From the NCBI GenBank assembly GCA_947165555.1, contig CAMVAR010000018.1, positions 1 to 8,956 of the forward strand: 8,956 nt of DNA, written 5' to 3'. Origin of the DNA: an uncultured Pseudomonadota bacterium (lineage in GTDB: Bacteria > Pseudomonadota > Alphaproteobacteria > Rs-D84). The notes below the pieces were generated by a model that saw nothing but the letters and a program-made list of their open reading frames with translations, did no database searches and had not been told where the DNA came from. Positions 6,845 to 8,956 of this stretch are shown here, piece by piece (positions within the stretch are counted from its first letter, which is position 1; each line of letters begins with the position of its first letter). The position numbers and the translations under genes are program-made.

Positions 6845-7219
6845 TTAATTTTCAATTACAACCATTGCCGCAGAAAAGTTTTCTTGGTCCGTTATAGACA
6901 GGTGAACACGTGCCCCCGTCCCGGCCAGTTCTTTTAATGCGGCCCGCGCCCCGCCGGTAATCAATATCTCGGGTTGACCGGTATCATTATGGGTGACCGA
7001 AATGTCAGAAAATGTAATGTCGTCGCCAAACCCGGTCCCCAGTGCTTTAAGGCATGCCTCGCGCGCGGCCCAGAAATTTGCCAGATGTTTTTCGGCATTC
7101 GCATTGTCGCCGTCGGCATATTCCAATTCTTTTTTTGTGAAAATGCGTTGCTTCTTGAACGCGGACCAATCCAGAAAACGTCCAGATTCGACCAAATCAA
7201 TCCCAATGCCAACAATCAT
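6845..7219 (-). CDS. acpS: Holo-[acyl-carrier-protein] synthase
   Basis: This gene encodes a 124-residue protein, the full length for AcpS (E. coli about 126). The enzyme transfers 4'-phosphopantetheine from coenzyme A to the serine of apo-ACP in the cytoplasm, making ACP competent for fatty acid synthesis. The N-terminus MIVGIGIDLVESGRF carries the magnesium-binding aspartate (D8), and FWAAREACLKALGTG carries the catalytic glutamate (E54). Both family signatures are intact; Arg replaces the more common Lys before E54. Strong GGGAGG lies 5 nt before the ATG at 7219. It is a single-gene unit here, with its own predicted promoter and the bidirectional terminator just downstream. In many alphaproteobacteria acpS sits with lepB/rnc/era or pdxJ; none of these is seen in this window. 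Confidence 0.96.
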   Translation of the reverse strand: MIVGIGIDLVESGRFLDWSAFKKQRIFTKKELEYADGDNANAEKHLANFWAAREACLKALGTGFGDDITFSDISVTHNDTGQPEILITGGARAALKELAGTGARVHLSITDQENFSAAMVVIEN

Positions 7220-7241
7220 TAATTCCTCCCTTTGGGTGTGT

Positions 7242-7264
7242 TATATATCCGATACGGGAATATA
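7242..7264. promoter_or_regulatory. Imperfect dyad over the acpS -10 region
   Basis: TATATATCCG (7242-7251) and CGGGAATATA (7255-7264) form an inverted repeat with two mismatches around ATA. The right arm contains the predicted -10 of acpS. It could be an operator, but AT-rich sequence makes chance symmetry likely. Confidence 0.25.
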
Positions 7265-7288
7265 GAAACTTTTTACCGATTCGTGCAA
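7259..7288 (-). promoter_or_regulatory. Predicted acpS promoter with GANTC next to the -35
   Basis: On the minus strand TTGCAC (7288-7283) is followed after 18 nt by TATATT (7264-7259). GAATC (7282-7278) directly follows the -35, so a GANTC site lies inside the spacer, as in the gcrA-like promoter. The predicted start leaves a leader of about 30 nt before the ATG. Prediction from sequence only. Confidence 0.5.
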
Positions 7289-7319
7289 GCATAAAATACA
7301 AGACAACAAAAAATAATGA

Positions 7320-7349
7320 TTGACTTTTATAATTATTATTATTTATAAT
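7320..7349 (+). promoter_or_regulatory. Strong sigma70-type promoter of the His-rich protein gene
   Basis: TTGACT (7320-7325) and a perfect TATAAT (7344-7349) are separated by 18 nt of AT-rich sequence. A GATTC (GANTC) site at 7357-7361 lies at about the predicted transcription start. AGGAG (7364-7368) follows, 6 nt before the ATG at 7375. It is the best consensus promoter in the window. Confidence 0.75.
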
Positions 7350-7374
7350 ATTTTTGGATTCAAAGGAGTAAAAT

Positions 7375-7656
7375 ATGAAAAAATCACGTCTTTTATTGGG
7401 TGTCGGCGCAATTGCGGTGGCGTTATCATGTGGTGCGGTCAATGCGATGCCGAATCGCGGTGGTGGGTATCATCATGTGGTGTCGCATCATACGCCGGTT
7501 TATGTACATCCAGGGGCGCGTCATCATCCGCGGCCGGCCAATCATCATAATGGTGGTGGCCATCATACGACGCATCATCACCATCATCATCACTATAATA
7601 ATAACACCGGCAGTATTATTTTGGCCACGGCGTTATTGATATCTGCATTTATGTAG
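7375..7656 (+). CDS. Small exported histidine-rich protein
   Basis: This gene encodes a 93-residue protein. Residues 1-24 form a signal peptide (KKSR, hydrophobic core, cleavage likely after VNA). An ALSC sequence inside it is not a proper lipobox, so a lipoprotein is less likely. Residues 25-75 contain 18 His, mostly as HH pairs separated by Gly, Pro, Asn or Thr, ending in a run of seven His. The last 14 residues (SIILATALLISAFM) are hydrophobic and could anchor the protein in a membrane. No family is recognised. Clustered His suggests binding of zinc, nickel or copper in the periplasm, but this is inference from composition. It is a single-gene unit with a strong promoter, a near-ideal AGGAG and its own terminator, which suggests high expression. 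I see no recognisable metal-regulator operator. Confidence 0.85.
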   Translation: MKKSRLLLGVGAIAVALSCGAVNAMPNRGGGYHHVVSHHTPVYVHPGARHHPRPANHHNGGGHHTTHHHHHHHYNNNTGSIILATALLISAFM

Positions 7657-7684
7657 GATTAGTGGCCGGTGTTAATGGTTGGCG

Positions 7685-7713
7685 CGGGCGCAAATGCGCC
7701 CGTATTTTTTTTT
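7685..7713 (+). terminator. Intrinsic terminator of the His-rich protein gene
   Basis: CGGGCGC (7685-7691) and GCGCCCG (7696-7702) pair around AAAT, followed by TAT and an unbroken T-run to 7713. It is 29 nt after the stop codon of the His-rich gene. Confidence 0.9.
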
Positions 7714-7714
7714 G

Positions 7715-7800
7715 CGTTGCGATGTGTCGAACCGTTATACCCACGATAAAATTAAAATCGGCGCACGGCCGATTTGCATTTTATGGTCGGGGCGACAGGA
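7715..7800. repeat. 86-bp direct repeat, copy 1, with a tRNA-Pro 3' end fragment
   Basis: This segment matches 7879-7964 at 84 of 86 positions, 164 bp apart. At its right end (7784-7800) it holds, on the minus strand, the last 17 nt of the tRNA-Pro sequence including CCA, followed by a copy of the tRNA terminator hairpin (7748-7782, two mismatches in the stem). The rest of the tRNA is absent. The repeat is not coding. Confidence 0.92.
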
Positions 7801-7878
7801 TTGTAATTCCCGCTCACTGTGTTCGCGGGCCCCTTTCACTGCGCGCACTTTGTGCGCTTGTTCCGAACCTGGCAACTT
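7801..7878. other. Hairpin-rich spacer between the direct repeats
   Basis: These 78 bp hold no gene. Short inverted repeats are CCCGC/GCGGG (7809-7829, 11-nt loop), GCGCAC/GTGCGC (7843-7857, TTT loop) and GCAAC/GTTGC (7872-7884, TTC loop), the last crossing into copy 2. The structure resembles a small non-autonomous palindromic repeat, but I cannot assign a family. Confidence 0.5.
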
Positions 7879-7964
7879 CGTTGCGATGTGTCGAACCGTT
7901 ATACCCACGATAAAATTAAAATCGGCACACGGCCGATTTGAATTTTATGGTCGGGGCGACAGGA
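7879..7964. repeat. 86-bp direct repeat, copy 2, overlapping the tRNA-Pro 3' end
   Basis: This is the second copy of the 7715-7800 sequence. Here the tRNA end belongs to an intact tRNA-Pro gene and the hairpin is its terminator. The repeat breaks off within the T-arm of the tRNA at 7964. Confidence 0.92.
7911..7947 (-). terminator. Intrinsic terminator of tRNA-Pro
   Basis: On the minus strand the hairpin begins right after the encoded CCA. Its arms (7932-7946 and 7912-7926) pair at 14 of 15 positions around a 5-nt loop, and the distal arm ends in a T-rich stretch. It lies inside repeat copy 2. Confidence 0.75.
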
Positions 7965-8024
7965 ATCGAACCTGCGACCCCTTGCACCCCATGCAAGTAC
8001 TCTACCAGGCTGAGCTACGCCCCG
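7948..8024 (-). tRNA. tRNA-Pro (anticodon GGG), CCA encoded
   Basis: The cloverleaf is complete: acceptor CGGGGCG/CGCCCCG (7 perfect pairs), D-arm GCTC/GAGT with GG in the loop, anticodon stem CTTGC/GCAAG with loop ATGGGGT (anticodon GGG, followed by G37), a 5-nt variable loop, and T-arm GCAGG/CCTGT with loop TTCGAAT. The C1-G72 pair and the A73 discriminator fit bacterial proline tRNAs. CCA is encoded at 7950-7948. It reads CCC/CCU proline codons. The anticodon loop has A32 and T38, which could pair. It lies 49 nt downstream of the OmpA-like gene on the same strand. Confidence 0.96.
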
Positions 8025-8049
8025 ACGACAAATGCTATGTTAAACCAAT

Positions 8050-8055
8050 ATTATA
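8050..8055 (-). promoter_or_regulatory. Possible -10 element for tRNA-Pro
   Basis: TATAAT on the minus strand lies about 25 nt before the mature tRNA 5' end. No convincing -35 is found at 16-18 nt upstream, so the tRNA may instead be read through from the OmpA-like gene. Confidence 0.3.
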
Positions 8056-8072
8056 TAAAACACAAATGTTTT

Positions 8073-8956
8073 TTATTGCGATTTATTGCCGGTTAACAAT
8101 TGATTAAAATCAATTTTATCTATAAGCCCCCCCATTACTGGCGCCATTTTTTGGGATAATTCTGTTGTGCAATCGGTGACGGTTACAGATACATAACGAC
8201 ACGCCGGGTCTGCTTTATCTGCGTATTTATCCTCTGTGCAATTTTTTGCGCCATAACCATATGAATATGTTTGTGATATAAAAGATTTTAGTGGCGTTTC
8301 TTCTTTTAAATGTTTTATAACCGCTTCGGCGCGTTTTTTGGACAATTCTTCATTTGTTTTGTAATCACGTCCCGATTTTTTTGCTGGGGTTGTTCTATCT
8401 GTGTGCCCGTTGGCGGTAATGCATATTTTTGAATTTTTGTATGCGTCTTTATTTAAAATCTTGGAAATCTTGTTGGCCCATTCATCAAGGACATTGGGAT
8501 TTTTCAATGTGTATTCCCCAGGTTCAAACAAACCTTTGTCAGTTACAAAAGACAACTTACTTAGTTCTGCGCCAAGGTTGTTTTGCTCTTTTATTTCTGG
8601 TTGGGGATTGGTTGAACCTGAACCTTTTGTGTCTGATATTGTTAGAATAAATAGCGGAAATTCAAATTCTGTTTCTTTTTCGACTTGTTGGAATTCTCGC
8701 TTTAATTCTTCTGTCTTGTTCCCGCGTTCGTTGAGCAGGTAATTTCCGATAACGCCTGTGGCAACGCCCGCACCGGCAACAATCGCGCCGGTCTTTAATT
8801 GTTTGGCAGTGGATTCTTTTTGTTCGGCCCATGCCGCCGCATCTTCGCTTTCTTTATCCGTCAATGCACGATAAAGTGATGTTTCCGCGCCGCCCGTTTT
8901 ACCAACACTTGCATACTGATACAATCCAGATTGCGCACGGTCGTATAAAATCTCAC
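8073..8956 (-). CDS. OmpA-like peptidoglycan-binding protein with internal membrane segment (5' end beyond window)
   Basis: The frame is open to the right edge, giving 293 visible residues; the true start is outside the window, and the TTG at 8924 need not be used. Visible residues 30-52 are charged and helical. Residues 54-74 form a Gly/Ala/Val-rich hydrophobic segment with glycine spacing like a glycine zipper. A charged helix (78-98), a short hydrophobic stretch (99-107) and a Ser/Pro/Gly linker follow. Residues about 130-262 form an OmpA C-terminal domain: ITANGHTD (179-186), then NEELSKKRAEAV (201-212), the motif that binds the diaminopimelate of peptidoglycan (candidate contacts D186 and R208). 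C239 and C252 may form a disulfide. A Leu-rich tail follows. The likely role is tethering a membrane complex to the cell wall. Partner unknown; members of this superfamily include Pal, MotB and OmpA. Confidence 0.85.
   Translation of the reverse strand, partial: EILYDRAQSGLYQYASVGKTGGAETSLYRALTDKESEDAAAWAEQKESTAKQLKTGAIVAGAGVATGVIGNYLLNERGNKTEELKREFQQVEKETEFEFPLFILTISDTKGSGSTNPQPEIKEQNNLGAELSKLSFVTDKGLFEPGEYTLKNPNVLDEWANKISKILNKDAYKNSKICITANGHTDRTTPAKKSGRDYKTNEELSKKRAEAVIKHLKEETPLKSFISQTYSYGYGAKNCTEDKYADKADPACRYVSVTVTDCTTELSQKMAPVMGGLIDKIDFNQLLTGNKSQ

Noticed and set aside
7242..7264. Dyad at the acpS promoter as a firm operator
   Set aside because: It has two mismatches in AT-rich sequence and matches no regulator site I know, so it is kept only as a low-confidence feature.
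7715..7964. CRISPR array
   Set aside because: There are only two repeats, of 86 bp, containing tRNA and terminator sequence, with one spacer. This does not fit a CRISPR array.
7679..8107. 142-codon plus-strand frame across the repeats and the tRNA
   Set aside because: Its product contains the GDRNRTCDPLHPM string produced by translating the antisense of a tRNA, it runs through a terminator and both repeats, and it has no Shine-Dalgarno. It is a spurious frame.
8127..8133. C7/G7 run in the OmpA-like gene as a second phase-variation tract
   Set aside because: Seven bases is below the length at which slippage is usually notable, and it lies near the C-terminus after the main domain.

Overview
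The window looks like chromosomal DNA from an alphaproteobacterium of fairly low GC. The main evidence is a GcrA-type cell-cycle regulator (3933-4580), a family essentially confined to Alphaproteobacteria, with GANTC sites (the CcrM methylation motif) inside two predicted promoter spacers. An InlB B-repeat-like domain and many lineage-specific secreted proteins suggest a host-associated or uncultured lineage, but the species cannot be read from this sequence.

Layout. From 3855 leftward to the window edge, a minus-strand operon encodes a small A24-family prepilin peptidase, a Cys-rich exported protein with an InlB-like repeat, a second exported protein of unknown family with a G9 tract, and an exported protein with a central membrane segment and a long charged helical C-terminus that runs off the left edge. 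The last two genes overlap by ATGA. Divergently, from a compact shared promoter with a dyad over the -10 regions, a plus-strand pair encodes the GcrA-like regulator and a 730-residue single-span membrane protein with a coiled coil and acidic, proline-rich arms. The pair ends at a bidirectional terminator shared with the convergent acpS gene (holo-ACP synthase, minus strand).

Right of acpS, a strong sigma70-type promoter drives a 93-residue exported His-rich protein with its own terminator. Next comes a gene-free stretch (7714-7947) with two near-identical 86-bp direct repeats, each carrying the last 17 nt of the adjacent tRNA-Pro(GGG) gene and its terminator. The tRNA gene (minus strand, CCA encoded) follows. 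The window ends in the 3' part of a gene for an OmpA-like peptidoglycan-binding protein with an internal membrane segment.

How the genes relate: the confident functions are cell-cycle transcription (GcrA-like), carrier-protein activation (AcpS), prepilin-type processing, and envelope anchoring (OmpA-like). Most other genes encode exported or membrane proteins without a recognisable family. The observations most worth following are the GANTC-containing promoters beside a GcrA homologue, the G9 tract in an exported-protein gene, the unrecognised membrane protein downstream of gcrA, and the tRNA-end-containing duplication.
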